From contig JADJOY010000059.1 in assembly GCA_016713535.1 (NCBI GenBank), forward strand, positions 1 to 12,604: DNA of 12,604 nucleotides. Reading direction: 5' to 3'. Positions 1 to 6,782 of the stretch are shown one piece after another; position 1 is the first letter of the stretch, and each line of letters opens with the position of its first letter. The stretch is from JADJOY01 sp016713535 [NCBI: Deltaproteobacteria bacterium] (GTDB lineage Bacteria > JADJOY01). A program made the translations under genes and the position numbers. The notes beneath the pieces are model-generated. The model was not told where the DNA came from. It saw only the letters and a list, made by a program, of their open reading frames with translations, and did not search any database.

Positions 1-1
1 A

Positions 2-796
2 CCGATCCCCGGCGGCCGCGACAACGCCCGCCAGACGGTCGCCGATCTGGTGCAGCTCGCGCGCACCGTCGAGACCGACCTGGGCTCGCTCGACCTGGCG
101 CCGCTCGACGCACCCGACGGCGTCGCGGACGTGGACGGCTCGCGCATCGGCTACCTCGGCGTCTCGTTCGGCGCGATCCTGGGCTCGATGTTCGCCTCCG
201 TGGACCCGGCGGTGCGCGCGGCCGCGTTGCTGGTCGGCGGCGGCACCTGGACCGACATCGCGTTCGGCTTCCCGCCGATCAACGCGGGTGGCGACGGCTT
301 CGGCACCATCGCCGGCGTCGCCGACCTCCTCCACCTGCCGGTCTCCGACGTGCTGACGCTGATGGCCGTGGGGCAGAGCGTGTTCGCGCCCGGCGACCCC
401 CTCACCTTCGCCCGCTGGATGAAGGACGGGTCACCTCTCGACACCGCCCCGCGCGAGAAGCGCTCCGTGATGCAGCTCGAGGTGATCGACGATCAGGTCG
501 TGAACAACAAGAGCAACGAGGCGCTGGCGCGCACGATCGACCTACCGCTGCTCACACCGATCGCGCGCGCGATCCCTGGGCTCGCCGAGGCGCCGTCGCC
601 GCTCGCCGCTAACGTCGCGAACGGTACTACCGCGGGGCTCGTCCAGTACCACGTGTACGAGGACGGAACGATCGCCGAGCACGACAACATCGGCGGCTCG
701 CCCGAGGTGAAGGCGCAGCTCGAGGACTTCCTGAGCAGCGTGCTGCTACGCGGCGAGGCGCCCTCGATCAGCGCGCCGGCGCAGAACGCGAGGTGA
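2..796 (+). CDS. alpha/beta hydrolase (lipase/esterase-like), C-terminal part, 5' truncated by window edge
   Basis: The frame is open from base 2 to TGA at 794-796, so the gene starts to the left of the window; the GTG at 50 is probably internal. The sequence shows a nucleophile elbow, GYLGVSFGAILG, with the G-x-S-x-G motif GVSFG, which in alpha/beta hydrolases holds the catalytic serine. The stretch just before it (DNARQTVADLVQLA, then a VDGSRIGYLG strand) is the usual helix and strand leading into that elbow. Near the C terminus, YHVYEDGTIAEHDNIGG supplies a plausible catalytic histidine before a final helix. The substrate cannot be told; ester or lipid hydrolysis is the family expectation. 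No signal peptide can be judged because the N terminus is missing. The 3' end overlaps the convergent glycoside hydrolase gene by 29 bp. Confidence 0.8.
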   Translation, partial: PIPGGRDNARQTVADLVQLARTVETDLGSLDLAPLDAPDGVADVDGSRIGYLGVSFGAILGSMFASVDPAVRAAALLVGGGTWTDIAFGFPPINAGGDGFGTIAGVADLLHLPVSDVLTLMAVGQSVFAPGDPLTFARWMKDGSPLDTAPREKRSVMQLEVIDDQVVNNKSNEALARTIDLPLLTPIARAIPGLAEAPSPLAANVANGTTAGLVQYHVYEDGTIAEHDNIGGSPEVKAQLEDFLSSVLLRGEAPSISAPAQNAR

Positions 797-2792
797 GCGC
801 GGACGGCACCATCGACGGCGCCGAGGGTGGCGCCGAGGGTGGCGCCGCGAGCGAGACCGCACGCCAGCTCCGAGGGCCAGCCAGCAGCTCGTCGGGCGCG
901 CGTCCTCCCAGCGACATCCAGCGCGCGCGGTGGAATGCGGTGACGGCGAGAGCGGCGCTCAACGGAGCGCCGGCGCTCGGAGGTTGCTCGACAGCCAGGG
1001 CCGTCCACGGGATCACGGCCTCGACCACGTAGCGCGGCTGATCCGAGCCGAAGTAGCGCAGCCGCGCGCCCGGCACGGCTGCGCGCTCGCCCGCGTCGCC
1101 AGCCGCAGCGAGCCTCGGTTCGAACGCCGGCGCGGCGCGCTTCTCGAACACCCGCGGCGGCACCACCGACAGCACGAACCGCCGCGGCCCACCACCCGCG
1201 TCCAGGCCAAGGTCGAGGTGCAGCGCCTCGTCGACCGGGAACTCGCCGTCGAAGGCGAGCAGCGCCGGGTCGTAGTAGTCCATCGCGATCATCGCGACCG
1301 CCAGCCCCGCGGCGCTCCACGACCAGTAGAGGTCGCCGAACGGCACCTCCCCCTCGGGCGCGGAGAGCCCGGGGATCCACGCAGCGTCCTTCGGCCAGTC
1401 CGAGAGGGTGGCGTCGTCGGGGTCGACGGTCGCGAACGGGACGGCCACGGGCGCGTCCGCCCCCGAGCCGCCCCTGAGGCGAGGGCGAGCGCGCTCGTGC
1501 TCGCCGGGGAGCGCGGCATTCGCCTCGGCGAGCTCCTCGGTGACCTCTGCATACGGGCGGTCGTCGACGTCCACCAGGCCGAAGTCGTAGTCCTCGCCGT
1601 CCACGGGGCGTCCGCCGAGCGGGTGGTCGTAGTACTGGAACCAGTGCAGCCCGACGACGTTCGGCTCCGCCGCCAGGCGTCGCGCCGCCGCCGCGGCGCC
1701 GCGCGCGCGCTCGGCCTGGGTGGCGACCGTCATGAGGTGGCCGTTGTTGAGGTTGCCGGTGCGGTTCTCGCGCGCCGCGAAGAACCACTCGGACACCAGC
1801 ACCGGCTTGCCCGGCGCGAGCCGGCGCAGCCCGTCGAAGAAATACCGTGCGATCCAGCCGTCGCCGGCGTCGGGGTTGTAGTTGGTGGCGATCGCGTCCA
1901 CGTACGGCGCCATCGCGCGCACCGCCACCGGGTCGTAGTAGATCGGCAACCGGTCACCGAAGATCAGCGCGTCCGGGTCGGCTTCCCACAGCGCCGCGTG
2001 GACGGTCTCGTAGTAGCGGCTAGCCACCCGCGCGGTGAACGCACGCACGGCCTGGATGCCGGAGCCGCCGGGACGCAGCCGCGTCGGCGCGCCCGCCTTC
2101 GCCGCGAGCTCGTCCCACGACGTCACGCCCTCGGGCGGCACGAAGTCCGCGACGAGCTCGGACCAGCGCCCCCGGTAGCGGCTGCGCAGCAACGCCACCC
2201 ATTCCTGCTTGGTGTGATTGGAGGCGGGCTGCTTGCCGTAAAAGGTGAAGAGCGCGCCACCCCACCAGCCGACCTCGTTGTCCGTGAAGTACCCGATCCG
2301 CCGCGGCTGGCCGCGGTAGGGCGCCACCAGCTCCTCCGCCTTGCGCCGGACCCGCTCGGCCACCTCGGGCGCGAACGGATCCGCCCAGTGGAACGCCGCC
2401 GACTGGCCGAGGGCGAGGCTCGGTATGGACGGCAAGCCGATCTCGGTGGGTGGCGCCGAGATCGCGCCCGCCGTGTTGAATCCCCACCCGACCAGCCGGA
2501 CGCGGGTCGCCGTCAGCCAGTCGGCGAAGCTCGGATAGCGCGCCTTCCAGAAGTAGGCGCGCGGCGGGGTGGTGCGGCCCCGCCCGTCGCCACCGTCGAG
2601 CCCGTTCACGCCGATCGAGAAGAAGCGCTCCCCGCACGGCGTGACCAGCCATGCGACGCCGTTTTCGTCCGCGACCGACCAGCGCGAGCTCGGTGCCGCG
2701 GCGAAGTCGGTGCACGCGACGGCCTGACCCACGCTCGCGAGGCAGGCGAGGAGTACCAGCACACCGGCGCGGGTCGACGCGAGTGGCCTCAT
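768..2792 (-). CDS. exported glycoside hydrolase (agarase / clan GH-A-like) with C-terminal carbohydrate-binding-like domain
   Basis: A 674-residue protein. Residues 1-26 form a signal peptide (MRPLASTRAG, then a hydrophobic core ending GQAVAC); a Cys at 17 or 27 could make it a lipoprotein, otherwise signal peptidase I would cut near residue 26. Residues about 45-430 look like a TIM-barrel hydrolase: RFFSIGVNGLDGGD and LVGWGFNTAGA early, IGYFTDNEVGWWGG with Glu173 as likely acid/base, GKPVLVSEWFF with Glu335 as likely nucleophile, then GLHWFQYYDHPLGGR and DYDFGLVDVDDRPY. The two-Glu layout fits clan GH-A, and the style recalls agarase-like enzymes; the polysaccharide is not determinable. Residues about 445-655 (FATVDPDDATLSDWPKDAAW onward) resemble CBM9/DOMON-type beta-sandwich domains. 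The tail is low-complexity Ala/Pro/Ser, encoded by a 12-bp tandem repeat. The start has no clear Shine-Dalgarno but is the only one giving a signal peptide. Confidence 0.82.
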   Translation of the reverse strand: MRPLASTRAGVLVLLACLASVGQAVACTDFAAAPSSRWSVADENGVAWLVTPCGERFFSIGVNGLDGGDGRGRTTPPRAYFWKARYPSFADWLTATRVRLVGWGFNTAGAISAPPTEIGLPSIPSLALGQSAAFHWADPFAPEVAERVRRKAEELVAPYRGQPRRIGYFTDNEVGWWGGALFTFYGKQPASNHTKQEWVALLRSRYRGRWSELVADFVPPEGVTSWDELAAKAGAPTRLRPGGSGIQAVRAFTARVASRYYETVHAALWEADPDALIFGDRLPIYYDPVAVRAMAPYVDAIATNYNPDAGDGWIARYFFDGLRRLAPGKPVLVSEWFFAARENRTGNLNNGHLMTVATQAERARGAAAAARRLAAEPNVVGLHWFQYYDHPLGGRPVDGEDYDFGLVDVDDRPYAEVTEELAEANAALPGEHERARPRLRGGSGADAPVAVPFATVDPDDATLSDWPKDAAWIPGLSAPEGEVPFGDLYWSWSAAGLAVAMIAMDYYDPALLAFDGEFPVDEALHLDLGLDAGGGPRRFVLSVVPPRVFEKRAAPAFEPRLAAAGDAGERAAVPGARLRYFGSDQPRYVVEAVIPWTALAVEQPPSAGAPLSAALAVTAFHRARWMSLGGRAPDELLAGPRSWRAVSLAAPPSAPPSAPSMVPSALTSRSAPAR
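817..847. repeat. 12-bp tandem repeat, about 2.6 copies
   Basis: The unit GGCGCCGAGGGT occupies 817-828 and 829-840, with a partial third copy at 841-847. On the minus strand it codes for the Ala-Pro-Pro-Ser repeats near the C terminus of the glycoside hydrolase. It lies just beyond the end of the convergent hydrolase gene. Slippage at this repeat could have altered the length of the hydrolase tail. Confidence 0.8.
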
Positions 2793-2869
2793 GACGGCGG
2801 AACGATAGCGGATTGACCGGCTGTCGTCGGATCGCGTCCAATCGCTGGGCGGCGAGCCGGCGCTCGCGC

Positions 2870-2874
2870 GGAGG
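2870..2874 (+). promoter_or_regulatory. ribosome binding site deciding the start of the zinc-ribbon gene
   Basis: GGAGG lies 7 bases before the ATG at 2882. This favours MALTCSTCGYE as the N terminus over an upstream in-frame ATG at 2813, which would add an Arg-rich, non-conserved leader and has no such site. The 89-bp divergent space 2793-2881 must hold the promoters of both this gene and the glycoside hydrolase; I see no convincing -35/-10 pair. Confidence 0.65.
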
Positions 2875-2881
2875 CTCGTCG

Positions 2882-3901
2882 ATGGCGCTCACCTGTTCGA
2901 CGTGTGGCTACGAGAATCGCGCCGACGCGGCCTACTGTGGCATGTGCAAGGCGGTGTTCCGGCCCAGAGCCGCTGGCAGCGCGGTGGCGCGCGGCACGCC
3001 GCCGGAGGCGACCGCCGCGAGAGCGGCCGCGAGTGAGCCCGCCGCGGCGCCGCGCTCGGCGTCTCCGACGTTCGACCCGGCCGCGATCGCTCGCGAGCTC
3101 GCCGCGCTTCCCGACCCGTTCCTCGAGAGCTTCGGCGTCACCCTCGACCGCTCGCTCGCGAGCCTGCGCCTCCTCGACCTCTTCATCGACGAGACCTGGG
3201 GCACCGATGGCGAGGCCCCCGGCGACGACTCGTACCGCCCGAGCCGCGGCAAGCAGCACCTCATCCTCGGCTTCGGCAGCTACCTGGGCGAGGTGGTTCG
3301 CGATCTCGTCGGCGGTGCCTGGTGGGACGATCCGGCCCATCCGGGCAACCCCACCGCGACAGCGCTGGTGATCGGCGAGTCGCGGATCTTCCCGATCGCC
3401 CGGGTCTACAAGCGGCTGCGCGACGGCGCCTCCGATCCACTCCACCCGCTCGCCCTCTACGTGGTGCGGCAGATCGACCCGCGGCGCCTCGTCGCCTGCG
3501 CTGGCGACTACGAGCGCCACGCCCAGCACTTCGTGAGCGCGAGCCAGCTCCCCGGCGAGCGCGTCGACGAGATCGCCGCCGAATTGCTGCGAACCGCCGC
3601 CGGGCTCGATCCGTCGCGGGCCCTCGAGCTCGAGGCTCGCCTGGCCGCGCTCGTGAAGCGGCGCGCCGCCGACGGGCGATCGGCAACCGCGTCACCCTCC
3701 TCGACGCCGCCACCACCCGCCCCTGCTGTCGCGCACCCGCCTGATGCGCCGCGAGGCGCGCCCGTGGAGGCTCCGCCCCCGGCCGCGGCGGAACCGGGCG
3801 GGCTCGCCCATCGCGGACTCGAGCTGCTGATCGCGGGCGAGCTCGACGCCGCGCTCGAGCCGCTCGGCGCGTGGGCGCGCGCCGTCGAAACTGACCTCTG
3901 A
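2882..3901 (+). CDS. zinc-ribbon protein, N-terminal portion of an interrupted zinc-ribbon/TPR gene
   Basis: A 339-residue product ending at TGA 3899-3901. A zinc ribbon sits at the very N terminus: Cys5-x2-Cys8, ten residues, Cys19-x2-Cys22, the short double-CxxC type that binds structural zinc. After a low-complexity Ala/Arg/Pro linker (about 28-60) comes a folded domain (about 60-255) with FLESFGVTLDRSLASL, LFIDETWG, LILGFGSYLGEVVRDLVGG.W and VIGESRIFPIARVYKRL. I recognise the style as a bacterial domain of unknown function but cannot name it. A Pro/Ala-rich linker (about 265-310) leads into what looks like the first TPR helix pair (GLELLIAGELDAALEPLGAW), where the frame stops. Downstream codons in the same frame continue the TPR array without a break, so this is probably the front of a single gene of about 530 codons. 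Cytoplasmic; no signal peptide. Confidence 0.72.
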   Translation: MALTCSTCGYENRADAAYCGMCKAVFRPRAAGSAVARGTPPEATAARAAASEPAAAPRSASPTFDPAAIARELAALPDPFLESFGVTLDRSLASLRLLDLFIDETWGTDGEAPGDDSYRPSRGKQHLILGFGSYLGEVVRDLVGGAWWDDPAHPGNPTATALVIGESRIFPIARVYKRLRDGASDPLHPLALYVVRQIDPRRLVACAGDYERHAQHFVSASQLPGERVDEIAAELLRTAAGLDPSRALELEARLAALVKRRAADGRSATASPSSTPPPPAPAVAHPPDAPRGAPVEAPPPAAAEPGGLAHRGLELLIAGELDAALEPLGAWARAVETDL

Positions 3902-4474
3902 TGCGCGCGGCTGGATCACCCGCGCGGAATCGCCCTCTCCGACACCGGGCTCGGCGAGCTGCTCGCCCACTACGGCGCCGCGGCGAGTGTGGCGCCCGGG
4001 TTCCTCGACGCATGGCGGGAGCTCGGCGTGGGCCTGGCGATGTGGGGCTCGAGCGAGGCCGCGCTCGCCGCCCTCGATCGCGCGCTGACGGTTGCGCCCG
4101 GCGACGCCACCTCGTGGAACCACAAGGGCGTCACGTTCATGCGCATGAGCCGGCCTCTCGACGCGCTCGCGTGTTGGGACCGGGTGCTCGAGCTCGACGT
4201 CCGGCACGCCGGCGCCGCCCGCAACCGCGGGGCCGCCTTGCAGCGCCTGGGGCGGCCGAAGGAAGAGGTGCTCGGTGCCTTCACCCACGCGCTCGAGCTG
4301 GACGACGGCCACGCCGCCACCTGGTACAGCCGCGGCGATTGCGAGCTCGCGCTCGGGCACAGGGAGGACGCGGCGCGCTCGTTCCAGCGTTGCCTCGATC
4401 TCCCGGGCGCGAACGCCGCCACTCGTGCCGCCGCCGAGCGGCACCTAGCGGCGCTCGCGGCGCCGCAGCGCTGA
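3902..4474 (+). pseudogene. TPR-repeat portion of the interrupted zinc-ribbon/TPR gene
   Basis: This stretch is in the same frame as the zinc-ribbon gene and follows directly after the TGA at 3899-3901. The frame reads on (CARLDHPRGIALSDTG, then LLAHYGAAASVAPGFLDAW) into four clear tetratricopeptide repeats: AWRELGVGLAMWGSSEAAL, SWNHKGVTFMRMSRPLDAL, AARNRGAALQRLGRPKEEV and TWYSRGDCELALGHREDAA, each followed by a second helix ending in the usual L..AL/L.L pattern. TPRs bind partner proteins; no enzyme motif is seen. If translated independently, the first usable start is GTG at 3989 (161 residues), but it has no good Shine-Dalgarno and would drop in-frame TPR-like sequence. That is why I read it as the back half of one gene. 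It ends with TGA at 4472-4474, 60 bp before the convergent patatin gene. Confidence 0.7.
3904..3926 (+). other. hairpin immediately after the in-frame TGA
   Basis: CGCGCGG at 3904-3910 is perfectly complementary to CCGCGCG at 3920-3926, with a 9-base loop CTGGATCAC. It begins two bases after the TGA at 3899-3901. A hairpin here is where a bacterial SECIS or readthrough element would lie, but CG-alternating palindromes are frequent in DNA of this composition, so function is doubtful. Confidence 0.3.
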
Positions 4475-4516
4475 CGCCCAACGGCACGCTCGAGCCGCCG
4501 CCGCGGCGTGGGAACG

Positions 4517-4533
4517 GCGCGCGGCTCGCGCGC
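4517..4533. terminator. possible bidirectional hairpin between convergent genes
   Basis: GCGCGCG (4517-4523) and CGCGCGC (4527-4533) form a perfect 7-bp stem with a GCT loop in the 60-bp gap between the TPR gene end (4474) and the patatin gene end (4535). The position is right for a shared terminator. There is no U-tract on either side, so intrinsic termination is not demonstrated. Confidence 0.25.
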
Positions 4534-4534
4534 G

Positions 4535-5746
4535 TCACGCAGCTCGTGAGCGGCGGCGATCCGTCGAGCCCGCGTCTCCCTCGCTGGCGAAGAACGCTCG
4601 CACCTCGCCGGCCCGTCGCTTCACGTCGTCGGCGCCGAGCTCGATCAGCCGCGAGCAGAACGCCGCGTCGAAGAGCAAGTAACTCACCAGCTCGGTGGTC
4701 GCCTCGTCGCCACCCAGGCCGCGCAGCAGGTACCGCACGATCCCCGGGACGTGGTCGGCCATCTCCGCCGCGAGCTCGCCGAACGAGCGCGTCGGGCTGA
4801 GCCAGAGGACGTCCACGAGGTGGAACGGATCGCCCGCCGCGCCGCCGTGCGCCGCGACGCTCTGGTTGACGCGCAGCGCGTGGTCGACGTCGACCTCGAT
4901 CGAGTCGAGCATCACCGCGTCGAGGAGCACGCCGGCGATCTGCGCGATGGTCGGCGGAGGCAGCCGGGTGGGCCCGACCGACTCGGGGCGCGGCGACGAC
5001 TCGCGCACGCCCACGGCGACGATCCGCTGCGCCCCGAGCTGGATCGCCGGCTCGAGCGGCGAGGTGTTGCGAATGCAGCCGTCGCCGAAGTGGCGGCCGC
5101 CGATCTCGACCGACGGGAAGAACACCGGGATCGCGCTCGACGCCATGAGGTGCTCGACGCCGATCTCGGTGCGCTCGACCTGCCGGCGAATCCGGCTCCA
5201 CGTCGGCAGGTTCCGCGCGCCCTGCACGAACACCACGCCGTTGGTGGTGTAGAGGTTGGTCGCCGAGATCGCCACCGCCTTGAGCCCACCCCGCTCGACG
5301 TTGCCGGCGATGTCGCCGAACGGGATCGCCTTCGCGAGCAGCTTGCGAAGCGGAGCGGTGTCGAGGAGCGCCTTCGGCGCGACGTGGCCGAGCGCGCCGC
5401 CGAAGGTCAGGTCGCGCACCCACTTCAGCCCGATCCCGCCCAGCGAAGCCACGTCGGTGCGGAACACCTGCTTGGCCTGGATGTTCCCCCACAGCCGGGC
5501 GAGCTGCGCGACGCCGTCCTCGAAGCGATCCGCGTGCGCGGCGAGCATCGCGGCGTTGATCGAACCCGCGCTCGAGCCCACCAGGATCGAGAACGGGCTC
5601 TTGCCCGGCGCGCCGATCCCCAGCTCGGCGAGGCCCTTGAGCACGCCGACCTGGTACGCACCCCGCGCTCCGCCACCCGAGAGCACGAGCGCGACATCGC
5701 CGCGTCCGCTGTTACCCACGCCCGACCGCTCGTTCCGGCTCGCCAT
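4535..5746 (-). CDS. patatin-like phospholipase
   Basis: A 403-residue protein. All parts of the patatin Ser-Asp dyad are visible: the oxyanion-hole loop VLSGGGARGAYQ (Gly24-Gly29), the nucleophile elbow VGSSAGSINA with Ser59, and the catalytic Asp222 in HFGDGCIRN, where many relatives have DGG or DGA. The substrate-loop motif MASSAIPVFFPSVEIGG (about 201-217) is also typical. Family members release fatty acids from membrane or storage lipids; some act on host or competitor membranes. No signal peptide or transmembrane segment is seen. The start at 5746 is chosen because GGAGG lies five bases upstream; an upstream in-frame start at 5830 would add 28 Arg/Ser-rich residues. The C-terminal part (about 245-395) is helical and carries no second domain I recognise. 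It is convergent with the TPR gene and divergent from pnuC. Confidence 0.9.
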   Translation of the reverse strand: MASRNERSGVGNSGRGDVALVLSGGGARGAYQVGVLKGLAELGIGAPGKSPFSILVGSSAGSINAAMLAAHADRFEDGVAQLARLWGNIQAKQVFRTDVASLGGIGLKWVRDLTFGGALGHVAPKALLDTAPLRKLLAKAIPFGDIAGNVERGGLKAVAISATNLYTTNGVVFVQGARNLPTWSRIRRQVERTEIGVEHLMASSAIPVFFPSVEIGGRHFGDGCIRNTSPLEPAIQLGAQRIVAVGVRESSPRPESVGPTRLPPPTIAQIAGVLLDAVMLDSIEVDVDHALRVNQSVAAHGGAAGDPFHLVDVLWLSPTRSFGELAAEMADHVPGIVRYLLRGLGGDEATTELVSYLLFDAAFCSRLIELGADDVKRRAGEVRAFFASEGDAGSTDRRRSRAA

Positions 5747-6110
5747 CCGATCCTCCACCCGCGGGTCGCTCGAGCGGTGACTCGGGCGGGCGCCGCGTAA
5801 CGGCCCGGTGACGCGAGATCCTCGCGCCAACTCGCGCGCTCCGGAACGGACCGCGGATTCGCGGCGCTTTCCCTGCGCTTGCGCTCACGCCGTCGCGAGC
5901 ACCGCGCGCGCGGCTTCCACCAATGCGACCCTCGTGCCCGAGCGCGGGGCCGGCGTGACCCAGGCGGCGGCGCTCGCGCCGGCGGGAACGGCCAGCGTGA
6001 CCGCGACGATCGACACCGGGAGGCCCCGCCCGACGATGTCCAGGCGCCCTCCCGCGAACGCTGGGCGCCCAGGCTGCCGGGCGGCGCGCGCGGATGCTAG
6101 CGTTCGGCGC
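5747..6110. other. divergent intergenic region between the patatin gene and pnuC
   Basis: This 364-bp stretch separates the divergent patatin and pnuC starts and should hold both promoters. I see no convincing sigma-70-type -35/-10 pair, riboswitch, tRNA or repeat. The pnuC frame is open back through the region to 5808, but that extension is Arg/Ala-rich and not PnuC-like. On the minus strand a frame ending with TGA at 5885-5887 reads as a GC3-rich, hydrophobic stretch (PVSIVAVTLAVPAGASAAAW); it has only a weak GTG start at 6016 and no ribosome binding site, so I do not call it a gene. Confidence 0.5.
5752..5756 (-). promoter_or_regulatory. ribosome binding site of the patatin gene
   Basis: CCTCC on the plus strand reads GGAGG on the minus strand, five bases before the ATG at 5746. 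It sets the start at MASRNERSG rather than the upstream in-frame ATG at 5830. Confidence 0.65.
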
Positions 6111-6782
6111 GTGAGCGCCTGGTACGAAGCGATCGAGCCCTTGCAGCGCGCCGCCGCGGTGGTGGCCGGCGCGCCGGTGACGTGGGCCGAGGTCCTCGGC
6201 GACGTGACCGGCGCCGCGTGCGTGTGGCTGCTCGCGCGTCAGAGCGTGTGGAACTGGCCGCTCGGGCTCGGCAACAACGTGTTCTGGGGGTTGCTCTTCT
6301 GGGACGCGAAGCTCTACGGCGACTCGGTGCTACAGGCGATTTTCTTCGCCCTGGGCTGTTACGGCTGGTGGTGCTGGGTCCGGCCGCGCGCCGGCCGGAC
6401 CGCGCTCACCGTGCGCCGCCCCTCGCCGCGCGAGTGGTGGATCGTGGGGGGGCTCACGACGCTCGCGACCGCGGCCGCGTCCGCGTTCCTGGCGCAGCGC
6501 ACCGACTCGCCGGTGCCGCTCGCCGACGCCAGCGTCCTCACGCTGAGCCTCGCCGCCACCTACGGTCAAGCGCTCAAGCTCGTCGAGTCGTGGTGGGTGT
6601 GGATCGCCGTCGACGTCATCAGCGTCCCGCTCTACGTGAGCCGCGGGCTCTACCCCACCGCCGCGCTCTACGCGGTGTTCGGGGTCCTGTGCGTGACCGG
6701 CCTCGCGCGCTGGTCGCGCGAGCTCACCGGAGGCGACGAGCGCGTCGCGGACGGGACCGCGAGCGTGAGCACGAGCGCCTGA
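6111..6782 (+). CDS. pnuC: PnuC-type nicotinamide riboside transporter
   Basis: A 223-residue membrane protein, close to the usual 220-240 residues of PnuC. Hydrophobic segments alternate with short loops. Family hallmarks are visible: WNWPLGLGNNVFWGLLFWD (about 47-65), LYGDSVLQAIFFALGCYGWW (about 68-87), YGQALKLVESWWVWIAVDVI (about 151-170), and VPLYVSRGLYPTAALYAVFG. PnuC lets nicotinamide riboside cross the inner membrane by facilitated diffusion, trapped by intracellular phosphorylation. The GTG at 6111 is chosen because it gives the family length; an in-frame ATG at 6036 would prepend an Arg-rich stretch, and neither start has a strong Shine-Dalgarno. The stop overlaps the next gene's start (TGATG, 6780-6784), so translation of the NadR-type kinase/adenylyltransferase is probably coupled. 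That neighbour is the enzyme expected to trap the imported riboside. Confidence 0.9.
   Translation: MSAWYEAIEPLQRAAAVVAGAPVTWAEVLGDVTGAACVWLLARQSVWNWPLGLGNNVFWGLLFWDAKLYGDSVLQAIFFALGCYGWWCWVRPRAGRTALTVRRPSPREWWIVGGLTTLATAAASAFLAQRTDSPVPLADASVLTLSLAATYGQALKLVESWWVWIAVDVISVPLYVSRGLYPTAALYAVFGVLCVTGLARWSRELTGGDERVADGTASVSTSA

Noticed and set aside
493-1788. A 431-codon minus-strand open frame
   Set aside because: Very Arg-rich low-complexity translation, overlapping two genes with clear domains; a product of high GC with few stops.
930-2816. A 628-codon plus-strand open frame across the glycoside hydrolase gene
   Set aside because: It is the antisense shadow of the glycoside hydrolase: Arg/His/Val-rich, no motifs, while the minus strand shows a signal peptide and catalytic motifs.
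2793-2881. Promoter elements in the divergent gap before the zinc-ribbon gene
   Set aside because: No -35/-10 pair with acceptable match and spacing could be picked; any call would be guesswork in such GC-rich DNA.
3899-3926. Selenocysteine insertion at TGA 3899 using the following hairpin
   Set aside because: The stem is a simple CG palindrome common in this DNA, the loop lacks the known bacterial SECIS features, and no TPR or zinc-ribbon selenoprotein is known. Kept only as a check within the TGA finding.
4281-5492. A 403-codon minus-strand frame over the patatin gene
   Set aside because: Out-of-frame shadow of the patatin gene; Arg/Ala-rich without family motifs.
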